From Rhodospirillaceae bacterium (GTDB lineage: Bacteria; Pseudomonadota; Alphaproteobacteria; Rhodospirillales; Casp-alpha2): a stretch of DNA of 44,720 nt. Where the stretch lies: positions 1-44,720 of the forward strand of contig JABJBP010000045.1 in NCBI GenBank assembly GCA_018665815.1, written 5' to 3'. Below, piece by piece: positions 16,878 through 25,350 of this stretch. The translations under genes were made by a program, and so were the position numbers. Each line of letters starts with the position of its first letter. Within the stretch, counting starts at the first letter, position 1. The notes beneath the pieces are model-generated. The model ran no database searches. It had not been told where the DNA came from and saw nothing but the letters and a program-made list of their open reading frames with translations.

Positions 16878-17969
16878 TCAGAACGGGCCCTTGAAGGATT
16901 TGTAAACGTCGCGCATGGACGTTTCATCGGCAAGGGGAACGCCGTGTTGTTCGCGCCCGACAACCAATCGGGCGATCCCATCCGTCAGGTCCGTCAGGTT
17001 GGGATAATACGCATCTTCAAGCGATTTCGCGGTCGGGCAGGGTGCCGGCGCCATGCCCAGGCTGACTGCCGGCGCTTGCAGCGCGGAGGGGTCATTTTCG
17101 CAAACCATCCGGCAAATCTCGGCCGCGACCCCATAGGGGCGCCAACTGGTATCGGCAACAACAAGCCGGCCGGTTTTTCGAACGCTTGATAAAATAAGAT
17201 CAGCGTCAGGGTGTGACGGCGAATTCAGATCAATGATTTCGCACTCAATTGACGCGGTTTTCGCAAGATGTTCCGCCGCGCGCCGGGCCTCAAGAACCAT
17301 GATCGATGTGGCGACGATGGTGACGTCGCTGCCTTCGCGGATCAACCGCGAGGTGAGCGGGTTTTCCAACCGGTTTGGATCGCCACGTTCAACGTTGAAT
17401 TCCAAATCATAAAGCAGCCGATGCTCGATGCTGATTACCGGACCGCGGTAATTTTCGACGATGTACGGATACATATCCAAAATCGATTGGGAATCGGCCG
17501 GCATGATGACGGTGAGCCCGGGCACGTGGGCAAACTGCGATTGCGGGCTTTGCGAATGCTGGGCACCCTGGCCCCAACTTCGTCCGACGACGGCGCGGAT
17601 CAGCATCGGCACTTCGAACAGGCCGCCGAACATATATTTGTATTTGGCGATCAGGTTGATGATTTGGTTGGTGGCCAAAAAGGCGAAGTCGGCACGAATA
17701 TGTGTGGTGATGGGGTAAAGGCCATTGAGGGTTGCACCAAGCGCGATGCCGGTCATCCCTTCCTCCGCCAGCGGCATATCCATGACCCGCTCGGCGCCGA
17801 ATTCGTCGGCCAACCCCAGCGTCGTGCCGAAGGTGCCTTTAAAATCGTCAACGCCCTGACCCATGATGATCGAATGCGGGTTCGAGGCGAGCGCGCCGCG
17901 CATGGTTTCAAGCAGGGCGCCGGCATATGACAGCGGCTCAGATGGGGAAGGATTGTCGGTCATGGTCAA
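16878..17969 (-). CDS. Thiamine-diphosphate 2-oxoacid dehydrogenase E1 beta-like subunit
   Basis: 363 residues of the E1-beta/transketolase pyrimidine-domain family: MPLAEEGMTGIALGATLNGLYPI near residue 64 contains the glutamate that activates thiamine; GQGAQHSQSPQSQFAHVPGL near 133 and VVADTSWRPYGVAAEI near 275 follow the E1-beta pattern. Partner alpha is encoded immediately upstream (ATGA overlap at 17966-17969). No E2 or E3 genes are present, so this is unlikely to be a complete dehydrogenase complex. In a glycan cluster the pair could transfer an activated aldehyde to a keto sugar, giving a carbon branch; that is inference. Confidence 0.82.
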   Translation of the reverse strand: MTMTDNPSPSEPLSYAGALLETMRGALASNPHSIIMGQGVDDFKGTFGTTLGLADEFGAERVMDMPLAEEGMTGIALGATLNGLYPITTHIRADFAFLATNQIINLIAKYKYMFGGLFEVPMLIRAVVGRSWGQGAQHSQSPQSQFAHVPGLTVIMPADSQSILDMYPYIVENYRGPVISIEHRLLYDLEFNVERGDPNRLENPLTSRLIREGSDVTIVATSIMVLEARRAAEHLAKTASIECEIIDLNSPSHPDADLILSSVRKTGRLVVADTSWRPYGVAAEICRMVCENDPSALQAPAVSLGMAPAPCPTAKSLEDAYYPNLTDLTDGIARLVVGREQHGVPLADETSMRDVYKSFKGPF

Positions 17970-18886
17970 ATCACGTCCGCCAACAAATCTTCCGGCGCCG
18001 GTAAGGGGCTGGTTTCGGCGAAGTTTACCGCTTCGGAAATCTCACCCTCGATGGCCGGTTGATATTCTTCGACTAAGGCTGTGTCCTGGACCAGCGGGTC
18101 TTTGGCCTGCCAGTCGCGAAATTCCACATCCGTCCGGTAGCCGGCATGAAAATCATCCGCGACGCCGACATGTTCCTTGCTCCGATAGGTCATGATTTCG
18201 ATAAATTTTGGCCCTGTAGTATCCGCAACTGCGGTGGTGAATTCTTTGTCCACGGCAACAAAATCGGCACCTTCCTCAATTCGCGTATAGGGGATTCCAT
18301 AAACCGCCGGCAGTTTTGAAATGGAATAGGCTTGGCGGGCTGAAAGGGCGGCGTGGACTGCATAGCCATTGTTTTCGCACACAAACACGACCGGCAAGTC
18401 GTGCAGTGCCGCGAAGTTTAAAGATTCGTGGAAGACACCTTCTTCCGTGGCGCCGTCGCCGAAAACAGCAACGATGCGTTGATCCTTACCCAACCGGCGT
18501 GCCGCCAACGCGGCGCCGACGGCGTGCGGGATACTGCTGGCAACGACGGCACTGCAGCCTTGAAAGCCAACGTCCGGCGCCGCCAGGTGCATGGACCCGG
18601 CTTTGCCGCCGGCCATGCCGGTGGCACGGCCGAACAGCTCGGCGAAAAATGATTTCAGATCGCCGCCCTTGGCCAGATAATAAGCATGCCCGCGATATGA
18701 GCCGAACAACAGATCAGTATCACGCAAACCATTGCAGACACCGACAGCGGCGCCTTCCTGGCCGATAGAAAGATGCACGGGGCTTTGAATCCGGTCGGAG
18801 GGATACAGGTCAATGATACGTTCTTCGACCAGGCGGATACGGAGCGCTTGGTGGAACATGCGTTTGTAATCTTCGTCACCGCTCAT
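17966..18886 (-). CDS. Thiamine-diphosphate 2-oxoacid dehydrogenase E1 alpha-like subunit
   Basis: 306 residues. The thiamine diphosphate motif is complete: FGDGATEEGVFHESLNF near residue 142 through CENNGYAVH near 170. SVAL-type GSYRGHAYYLAKG near 62 and GGKAGSMHL near 92 also fit PDH/acetoin-dehydrogenase alpha subunits. It is about 20-60 residues shorter than typical PDH E1-alpha, mainly at the N-terminus. It heads a two-gene transcript with the beta subunit and is divergent from the second GT61 gene across a 200-base AT-rich gap (18887-19086). Its donor 2-oxoacid is not evident. Confidence 0.83.
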   Translation of the reverse strand: MSGDEDYKRMFHQALRIRLVEERIIDLYPSDRIQSPVHLSIGQEGAAVGVCNGLRDTDLLFGSYRGHAYYLAKGGDLKSFFAELFGRATGMAGGKAGSMHLAAPDVGFQGCSAVVASSIPHAVGAALAARRLGKDQRIVAVFGDGATEEGVFHESLNFAALHDLPVVFVCENNGYAVHAALSARQAYSISKLPAVYGIPYTRIEEGADFVAVDKEFTTAVADTTGPKFIEIMTYRSKEHVGVADDFHAGYRTDVEFRDWQAKDPLVQDTALVEEYQPAIEGEISEAVNFAETSPLPAPEDLLADVI

Positions 18887-19086
18887 ATGGTCCGCTCTTT
18901 CCGCTGCGAGGGTTTTGTTTCTTGAGTGCGACCCCGAGCAAGCACTAGATCACGCAATTACTTAAAAATTCGCAAAAGAACGCGCCCAAATGGTTTTTAA
19001 AATGTAACCGAATGTTAAATTTCTGTATCTAATGTTCCCGTTTGATTACTCAAGAGCCCCGCCAATCCGTGATCGTGGGCACCGTA

Positions 19087-20121
19087 ATGGATGAAGCCGC
19101 ATCTCATGAGTATATGGCGGACCTGGATATCATCAGGTTCTGCCAGGAGAACGGCTTTCCGGTCCGCTCTCACCCGTTCTTCCGCGACGTCGAAAAATAC
19201 TGGCCGTTCGTCCTATGCGAACTGGAAGATGCCAGCGTTGTGGGCCCGTATCCGACACCCGTCTGCCAGAAACAGCCATTTTATGATTCATTGAGCAATT
19301 TTGGCCCCTCTCAGCGGCGGCGCATGGACGAGCACTTAAAAGACAACAAGAAGGCTGTGCCCGTTGATAAAGCGGTGTTGGTCCCCGGCAACCTAAGCTT
19401 TGGCCATTTTGTCGATGTGCATCTCTTGCAAACGCTTTATCTCCAATTGTTCGAAGAACTGGCTGACCTGCCGGTGATCACAATGGCCGGCATGCCGCGC
19501 GGATGTTACGATCTGTTCGCGATGATGGGGTGTCCCGAACAACGGTTAATAAGGATTGGCGAGGATGAGGCCGTTATCTGCAACGAGTTGTATGTGCCGA
19601 CGGCGGTGGGTGGTGTGGCGCCCGGGTACACGACATATTCAGTCCCTGCGAAGCTTTGCCGAATGTTTCGAGATTTGATGACGGCCGCTTTCTTGGGGCA
19701 AACCGAATCACGCGTCGAGCCGTTTCGGAAAGTTTATATTCAACGGATCAATGTTGCGAACAAGGGCGTTTTGAATGCCCTGGAAGTTGATGAATTTATG
19801 AGCGATTGCGGTTTTGAACTTATTGACCCAGGCAAGCTCTCGCTATCCGAACAAGTGCAGATCGCCCATGAGACCAAATACTTTGTGACAGCGGTTGGCT
19901 CCCAAATGCACCTGGCGGATTTCGCGCAAGCCGGCGCCAAGCTGCTGATGTTATCTACGGTGGCGACGACGGCCCGCGCGACTTGGGACGCAATGGACCG
20001 GTTCCCGCCGTTGGGCATTGATCATCACGTTGCCGTTTTCGAGTGTGATGAACACGAGGCAATCATGATCGATCTTGATCAACTCCATTATTTTCTAGGG
20101 GATCTCGATTTCATTAGTTAA
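19087..20121 (+). CDS. GT61-family glycosyltransferase, paralogue of 14488-15600
   Basis: About 344 residues. It has the same N-terminal block as the other GT61 protein (FCQENGFPVRSHPFF) and the C-terminal RKVYIQRINVANKG, CGFELIDPGKLSLSEQVQIAHETK and GSQMHLADFAQAGAKLLML motifs. The NE...E motif is altered (NALEVDEF). The start is uncertain: ATG 19087 is the first ATG, while an in-frame TTG at 19042 would add 15 residues; neither has a good ribosome-binding site. Next gene begins 29 bases downstream, so it leads a plus-strand group through 23882. Confidence 0.72.
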   Translation: MDEAASHEYMADLDIIRFCQENGFPVRSHPFFRDVEKYWPFVLCELEDASVVGPYPTPVCQKQPFYDSLSNFGPSQRRRMDEHLKDNKKAVPVDKAVLVPGNLSFGHFVDVHLLQTLYLQLFEELADLPVITMAGMPRGCYDLFAMMGCPEQRLIRIGEDEAVICNELYVPTAVGGVAPGYTTYSVPAKLCRMFRDLMTAAFLGQTESRVEPFRKVYIQRINVANKGVLNALEVDEFMSDCGFELIDPGKLSLSEQVQIAHETKYFVTAVGSQMHLADFAQAGAKLLMLSTVATTARATWDAMDRFPPLGIDHHVAVFECDEHEAIMIDLDQLHYFLGDLDFIS

Positions 20122-20150
20122 ATTAAAGCGGGATTGGAAAGGTGTCCGAA

Positions 20151-20915
20151 ATGCCGAAAGATCAACAGCCAACACCCATTGCCGACGACGAAATCGTTCA
20201 CGCGTGGCAAACCGCCATTGATAAAATTAACGCGGTCGATGTTCAGTTAGAGCCCTATCCGATGTTTAGCATCGATGGAATTTTCCCCGACGCGTTTTAC
20301 GGAAAAATTCTTGAACACCTGCCGCCGCGCGAGTTTTACGACTACAGCAAGGACCCCGCATACCAGGTCCTTGGGAAGGAAACCAAACGCGGCAATATCT
20401 ATTTCGAAAAACCCGAGCAATTCGACTCGTTGCACGAAGCCTACCAAACGTTCTGGCGGAAAATGTCGTCGCCTGAATTGACGGCCGCGCTTATGAATTG
20501 TTTTCTGGCGAAACTGCAGCCCTATTTGAACGTGCCCGCCGAAGCAGTTCGTGACGGAAAAACGGCCGACGTCATGGGCCGCTGGATGTTATCGCGCGAC
20601 CTGCCCGGGTACGATTTGCCGCCGCATGTGGATACGCGTCAGAAATTGATCAGTGTGTTGTTCTATTTGCCCGATGAAGAAAACGAATCGCCCTATGGCA
20701 CCTGCTTTTTGGCGCCAAAGCCGGACTGCGATAAAGTCCGGTACGGGCAAAGCCGGTATCATCGGGAGGATTTCGACCTGCTACACCGATTGAAATTTCA
20801 ACAAAACACAGTCCATGCATTCGCCCGTTCGGACGCATGCTTCCATAGCGTCGATGAGGTCGGGCCGGAGATAACAAAGCGCGATCTTCTGATGTTTAAC
20901 GTTCTCGTCGCTTAG
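20151..20915 (+). CDS. 2OG-Fe(II) oxygenase-like protein
   Basis: 254 residues. The double-stranded beta-helix region carries LPPHVDTRQKLISVLFYLP near residue 160, giving an H-x-D iron pair, and a later His in ACFHSVDEVGP near 230. Spacing suits the 2-oxoglutarate/Fe(II) dioxygenase superfamily. Relatives in glycan clusters hydroxylate sugars or carrier groups, or have lost activity. AAAGG lies about 8 bases before ATG 20151; a GTG nine bases upstream abuts that site and is less likely. Substrate cannot be inferred. Confidence 0.65.
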   Translation: MPKDQQPTPIADDEIVHAWQTAIDKINAVDVQLEPYPMFSIDGIFPDAFYGKILEHLPPREFYDYSKDPAYQVLGKETKRGNIYFEKPEQFDSLHEAYQTFWRKMSSPELTAALMNCFLAKLQPYLNVPAEAVRDGKTADVMGRWMLSRDLPGYDLPPHVDTRQKLISVLFYLPDEENESPYGTCFLAPKPDCDKVRYGQSRYHREDFDLLHRLKFQQNTVHAFARSDACFHSVDEVGPEITKRDLLMFNVLVA

Positions 20916-20992
20916 TATGCAGACAATGTGTTTTTCCGTTCAACCCATGTCGTCGCGCGATCAATGGGCCGGCGCATGATGCAAGGATTGAT

Positions 20993-21967
20993 ATGAGAGT
21001 ATTCATCACCGGCATCACCGGCATGGTCGGCAGCCATCTTGCTGATTATCTACTTGCGGATCATCCGGATGTTGAAGTCCACGGCCTATATCGATGGCGT
21101 AGTCCTTTGGATAATATTCAACAAATTAAAGACCGGGTGACCATGCATCTTGGTGATCTTTCCGATCTGGGCTCGTTGATCAGGATCCTTGATGACGTGC
21201 GGCCCGAACGCATATTTCATCTTGCCGCGCAATCTTATGTGACGACCAGTTTCAACGCCCCCGCCGACACGCTGATGACCAATGTCATCGGCACGACAAA
21301 TCTGCTCGACGCGGTGCGGCTTTGTGAACTGGATCCGCGCATTCACATTTGCAGTTCGTCGGAAGTATACGGCCAGGTATTGAAGGAAGACCTGCCGATC
21401 AGCGAAGACGCGCCCTTGCGCCCGGCCAGTCCTTATGCGGTCTCAAAAGTCGGCGAGGACATGATCGCCTATCAATATCATTTGTCCTATGGCCTGGAAA
21501 TCATGCGCACCCGCATGTTCACCCATACGGGGCCCCGGCGCGGCGCGGTTTTCGCCGAAAGCGCGTTTGCGCGTCAAATCGCGCGGATCGAAGCCGGGCT
21601 GCAGGATACGCCGGTGCGGGTCGGCAATCTGGACAGTGTGCGCACCTATGCCGATGTGCGCGATGCGGTCCGGGCGTATTGGCTGTTGCTTGAGAAAGGC
21701 CAGCCGGGCGCGGTCTATAATATCGGCGGCAACCGGACCGTGACCATTGGTGAGGTGTTGGAAATTTTGGTCGGCATGGCGTCCGTTCCGATCTCGCATG
21801 TCGTCGATCCGGCGCTACTTCGGCCATCGGATGTGACCTTGCAGGTGCCCGATATATCGAAATTCCAGCGCGCGACGGGCTGGTCGAGCGAAATTGAACT
21901 TGAGATAACGCTGGCCGATCTGTTGGATTATCACCGTCAGCGCATTCAACAGGACGCAGGATCATGA
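20993..21967 (+). CDS. gmd: GDP-mannose 4,6-dehydratase-like SDR
   Basis: 324 residues. Rossmann motif FITGITGMVGSHLADYL at the N-terminus; FHLAAQSYVTTSFNAP near residue 76; ICSSSEVYGQVL near 117; the catalytic tetrad is intact in ASPYAVSKVGEDM near 148. These blocks match GDP-D-mannose 4,6-dehydratases and the related GDP-heptose 4,6-dehydratase DmhA. The next gene is an HddA-type kinase (ATGA overlap), which favours a GDP-heptose substrate giving a 4-keto-6-deoxyheptose; that preference is inference. It is the only extended SDR in the window with a standard active site. Confidence 0.8.
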   Translation: MRVFITGITGMVGSHLADYLLADHPDVEVHGLYRWRSPLDNIQQIKDRVTMHLGDLSDLGSLIRILDDVRPERIFHLAAQSYVTTSFNAPADTLMTNVIGTTNLLDAVRLCELDPRIHICSSSEVYGQVLKEDLPISEDAPLRPASPYAVSKVGEDMIAYQYHLSYGLEIMRTRMFTHTGPRRGAVFAESAFARQIARIEAGLQDTPVRVGNLDSVRTYADVRDAVRAYWLLLEKGQPGAVYNIGGNRTVTIGEVLEILVGMASVPISHVVDPALLRPSDVTLQVPDISKFQRATGWSSEIELEITLADLLDYHRQRIQQDAGS

Positions 21968-22959
21968 GTTTCGTTGTCACCAAAGCCCCCTATCGGATTT
22001 CGTTCTTCGGCGGCGGCACGGATTACCCAGATTGGTACCGCGCCGAAGGCGGCCAAGTCCTATCGACGGCCATCGACCGGTATTGCTATGTCACTTGCCG
22101 GTATTTCCCGGAATTCTTTCGCCCCCAGCACAGAATTGTTTGGTCGATCGCGGAATCCGTCAATTCGATCACTGAAATTCGCCACCCGGCGGTCCGCGAA
22201 GCCCTAATGATGTTGGGCTTTGACGATTCACGTGGCCTTGATGTCAACTATCACGGTGACCTGCCGGCCCGTACCGGCATGGCATCAAGTTCGGCTTTCG
22301 CCGCCGCGTTGATTCAGGCGCTGACTGTTCTTAAGGGCGGTGAATTGAGCCATACGGACCTCTATCGAAGTGCGACCGTTCTTGAGCAAGAGTACCTTGG
22401 GGAAAATGTCGGCTCACAAGATCAAATCGCCGTTAGCTGCGGCGGCATGAACCATATCCGGTTTGGTCCAGGCGACGACATCGAAATTACGCCGTTCGAA
22501 TTGGACGGGCGCCGAAAGCAGGCGCTCAAAGACCATCTCATGTTGTTTTTCCTGGGCCGGACACGGCTGGCATCCGATATTGCCGGCGAAGTTATTGCCA
22601 ACATCGGCCATCGGAAATCCGAGCTAAGGCAAATTGGAAATCATGTTGATGTTGCGACTGAGATTCTAAAAGGTTCGGGGGATCTGACGGATTTCGGCAA
22701 ATTGCTTCACGAGACATGGCAACTTAAGCGACAACTGGGAAACAGCGTCAGCAATGATACTGTTGATCAAATTTATGATCACGCCCGCAACCATGGTGCT
22801 ATCGGTGGCAAATTGCTGGGCGCCGGCGGGACCGGTTTCATGCTGTTCTTCGTGCCGCCGGAATCGCAAGACGCGCTCAAAGACGCAATGGCGCCCCATT
22901 TGCTCGCGGATTTCGATTTTGAGGACCAAGGGTGTCAGGTCATCACAGATGATAAGTAG
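21964..22959 (+). CDS. hddA: HddA-like GHMP kinase (heptose 7-phosphate kinase type)
   Basis: 331 residues of the GHMP kinase family. Motif 1 APYRISFFGGGTDYPDW at residues ~8-24; ATP-binding motif 2 PARTGMASSSAFAAAL near 100; motif 3 GGKLLGAGGTGFMLFFVP near 280. This layout is that of D-glycero-alpha-D-manno-heptose 7-phosphate kinase. With the HddC-like enzyme at 12180 it would give GDP-heptose; the isomerase GmhA and phosphatase GmhB are not in the window. Its start overlaps the dehydratase stop by ATGA. The separation of hddA from hddC by 9 kb and their opposite strands are unusual. Confidence 0.8.
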   Translation: MSFVVTKAPYRISFFGGGTDYPDWYRAEGGQVLSTAIDRYCYVTCRYFPEFFRPQHRIVWSIAESVNSITEIRHPAVREALMMLGFDDSRGLDVNYHGDLPARTGMASSSAFAAALIQALTVLKGGELSHTDLYRSATVLEQEYLGENVGSQDQIAVSCGGMNHIRFGPGDDIEITPFELDGRRKQALKDHLMLFFLGRTRLASDIAGEVIANIGHRKSELRQIGNHVDVATEILKGSGDLTDFGKLLHETWQLKRQLGNSVSNDTVDQIYDHARNHGAIGGKLLGAGGTGFMLFFVPPESQDALKDAMAPHLLADFDFEDQGCQVITDDK

Positions 22960-23018
22960 AACTGACGCGGCCTTGGCGCCGGCATTGTCTTGAAAGTGGG
23001 AGTGTCGGAATAATTGTC

Positions 23019-23882
23019 ATGATCGGAGAATTAAATTCCACTTCGGTTGATAGCGTTCAATTGCAGAAGAAAGCATGGGCGCTTCGTCTGTCCGTCCTGC
23101 GGACAGCGCTCAATGCCGGGAAGGGGCATGTGCCGCCGGCGTTTTCTTGGAGCGAAATTGCGGCCGTGTTGTTTTATGGCGGCGTCGGAAATTTCTTTGC
23201 TAATACGGAAGGCGGGAAAGTTGATCGCGACAGGTTCATCCTGAGCAAGGGCCATGGCTGTCTAACCCTGTACGCCGTTCTGGCCGACTTGGGACTTATC
23301 ACATTGGATGATCTCAACGAATTCGCCGGCGATGGATCGATATTGCCGGGCCATCCGGACTTCCTGATTCCCGGCGTCGATACCGTATCGGGCTCATTGG
23401 GCCACGGCCTGGGCGTCGCCTGCGGCCTGTCATTGGCGGCACGGCTCGATAACAGCCGAGGACGCGCGGTGGTCCTCATGGGAGACGGTGAATGCCACGA
23501 AGGTTCCATCTGGGAAGCCGCCATGTTTGCCTCTCACCATGGGCTCGGCAATCTCACGGCTATCGTTGACCGCAACATGTTGGGCGCGACGGACTTTACC
23601 GAGGAAATCGTTTCGCTGGAACCCCTGGCGTCGCGGTTTGAAAGTTTCGGCTGGGACGTGCTGGAGGTTGATGGGCATGATATCGGCGCCCTGATCACCG
23701 CGCTCTCGCCGCCGGCAAGGCGGCCTGGGGATCGGCAAGGCGACCGGCCCGTGGCGATCATTGCGAGGACGGTGAAAGGTCGAGGTGTGCCGTTGATGGA
23801 AAACTCGCCCGACTGGCATCATCAGTTGCCCAAGGGTGATGATGCCGCCGAGGCGATCCGTATCTTGGAAAGCCGCCTCTAG
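23019..23882 (+). CDS. Transketolase N-terminal half (thiamine diphosphate domain)
   Basis: 287 residues matching only the N-terminal third to half of transketolase: LSKGHGCLTLYAVLADLG near residue 76, GHPDFLIPGVDTVSGSLGHGLG near 112, and the thiamine motif GDGECHEGSIWEAAMF near 153 to VDRNMLG near 187. The pyrimidine domain is encoded separately and convergently at 23931-24869. Split transketolases occur in archaea and in secondary-metabolite clusters such as rifamycin. Placed in a glycan locus, it likely moves a two-carbon ketol unit onto an unusual aldehyde. Final plus-strand gene of its group. Confidence 0.85.
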   Translation: MIGELNSTSVDSVQLQKKAWALRLSVLRTALNAGKGHVPPAFSWSEIAAVLFYGGVGNFFANTEGGKVDRDRFILSKGHGCLTLYAVLADLGLITLDDLNEFAGDGSILPGHPDFLIPGVDTVSGSLGHGLGVACGLSLAARLDNSRGRAVVLMGDGECHEGSIWEAAMFASHHGLGNLTAIVDRNMLGATDFTEEIVSLEPLASRFESFGWDVLEVDGHDIGALITALSPPARRPGDRQGDRPVAIIARTVKGRGVPLMENSPDWHHQLPKGDDAAEAIRILESRL

Positions 23883-23930
23883 AACAAGCAGACAATATCG
23901 GTTCGGGGAGGCGGATATGGCTGCGCGGCG

Positions 23931-24869
23931 TTACTGATCGTCCGATCGCGAGATCAAATCGATGGCTTGATCAAATATCGACGTGGGCGAGAGATTGTAG
24001 TTTTCGTGGGCCCAGGCACGGGTCGCGGAGCCAAGCAGAAATTTATCAGGCAGGGTTGCCGCAACAAGCGCCGGGATTGACGGCGTGGCTGAGAGCGCAT
24101 CCGAGAGCAGGCTCGCCAGTCCGCCATGCGGGTTATGTTCATCGGCAACCAAAACAGGTGCACCGGTGCCGAGCGCCGAGACCAAGGCCTGATCATCGAC
24201 AGGTTTTAGTTTATAGACCTCGACGACCTGCGCCCGAACGCCTTTATCTTGAAGCATGCCTTCCGCTTCGAGAACCGGATGGATTAGGTTTCCCGTACTG
24301 ACGAGGCTTATGTCCTCGCCAGTCCGCCATACCTTGAAGCCGGCAGACAGGTCGGCGTTTTCTTGGTGAATGTCGCGTGCGTTGCCGCGGTCGATCCTAA
24401 TGTATGACGGCGTACCCAGATCAAAGGCTTGTTTGACAATTGCCGCCATGGAAACGCTATCGCAAGGATTGAAAATGGAAAGATTAGGCAGCGCCCGCGC
24501 CAAGGCCAAGTCTTCCGTCCCGTGATGAGACGGGCCGTCGTTTCCGTATGAAAGGCCGGGCCCGACACCAAGAATGGTAACCGGTAAATTCGGTGCGCAG
24601 ATATCCAGTTTGATCTGTTCCCAGGCCCGCGATATCAGGTGCGCGAGGATGCCAAACACGAAAACTTTTTTGCCGCCCAAAGCCAGACCGCCGGCGACGC
24701 CCATGATATTTTGCTCGGCGATTCCGACATTGAAGACACGCTCGGGCATTTCCTCGGCGATTTGGTTGAGGATCATGGCATTCATGTCGTTTGTCAGCGT
24801 CACGACTTCGGGGTCGCGGCGCATGATTTGGCGAACCGTTTCGAATACCGCGTCCCTAAAATCCGCCAT
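23931..24869 (-). CDS. Transketolase C-terminal half (pyrimidine-binding domain)
   Basis: 312 residues: FNVGIAEQNIMGVAGGLALGG near residue 41 contains the catalytic glutamate; GLSYGNDGPSHHGTEDLALAR near 104, IRIDRGN near 158 and VLVADEHNPHGGLASLL near 232 complete the transketolase C-terminal pattern. It pairs with the N-terminal half at 23019-23882, but the two genes face each other tail to tail 48 bases apart, so they are on different transcripts. It is the last gene of a four-gene minus-strand group that starts at 27122. Confidence 0.85.
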   Translation of the reverse strand: MADFRDAVFETVRQIMRRDPEVVTLTNDMNAMILNQIAEEMPERVFNVGIAEQNIMGVAGGLALGGKKVFVFGILAHLISRAWEQIKLDICAPNLPVTILGVGPGLSYGNDGPSHHGTEDLALARALPNLSIFNPCDSVSMAAIVKQAFDLGTPSYIRIDRGNARDIHQENADLSAGFKVWRTGEDISLVSTGNLIHPVLEAEGMLQDKGVRAQVVEVYKLKPVDDQALVSALGTGAPVLVADEHNPHGGLASLLSDALSATPSIPALVAATLPDKFLLGSATRAWAHENYNLSPTSIFDQAIDLISRSDDQ

Positions 24870-24895
24870 CGCTGGAGGTATCCCTTTTTAAACTC

Positions 24896-25336
24896 TTAGG
24901 TCTTCTGCAGGCGTTTCAGGACAAGCAATTCCCAGCCTTCGAGGCCGTCGGTGTTGAAATTCGTCCTGACCGCGGATTTATCCGTGTCACCCAGTTCTTC
25001 CATGAGCAGGTTTTTAAGTTGATTGCGAACGCCGTTCAGCTGGTGGGCCAGACGCAGCTTGTCATCGTAGGCCTCCTCGTCTTCCTGCATATCGTCCTTC
25101 AGATTCCAAATATGCAGATTTATTTGAGCAAGGGCGATAACGGCGGCCAAAAGAGTCGACGAAAGCGCAATATCACGCTCGCCGAGCAACGCGTCCACGT
25201 CCACGAAAATTTTTTCCATTTCGTCGCACACGCTGGCTTTGCTGTCTGGAAAAGTGACTTCTTTAATTTGATCGACAGTCATCCGGTCCAGTAACTCAGC
25301 GAACGGGGGGACAAATTCTCTGCGGGTTTCTGGCAC
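24896..25336 (-). CDS. Conserved-looking helical protein of unknown function
   Basis: 146 residues, not recognised with confidence. It begins MPETRREFVPPFAELLDRMTVDQIKEV and has a helical centre containing LAQINLHIWNLKDDMQEDEEAYDD near residue 90. The opening resembles the (F)xELIDKxTILxIK pattern I associate with small DUF6165-like proteins of polysaccharide loci, but this is only a pattern-level resemblance. No signal peptide or membrane helix. It lies 14 bases after the SDR gene and 26 bases before the transketolase C-half, so it is in the operon; a helper subunit for the split transketolase is one possibility. Confidence 0.55.
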   Translation of the reverse strand: MPETRREFVPPFAELLDRMTVDQIKEVTFPDSKASVCDEMEKIFVDVDALLGERDIALSSTLLAAVIALAQINLHIWNLKDDMQEDEEAYDDKLRLAHQLNGVRNQLKNLLMEELGDTDKSAVRTNFNTDGLEGWELLVLKRLQKT

Positions 25337-25350
25337 GCCTAATCCTTTGC

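Noticed and set aside
16873-16889. GGCCC / GGGCC repeat between the SDR and E1-beta genes
   Set aside because: Five-base arms in coding ends and no T-run; not enough for a terminator.
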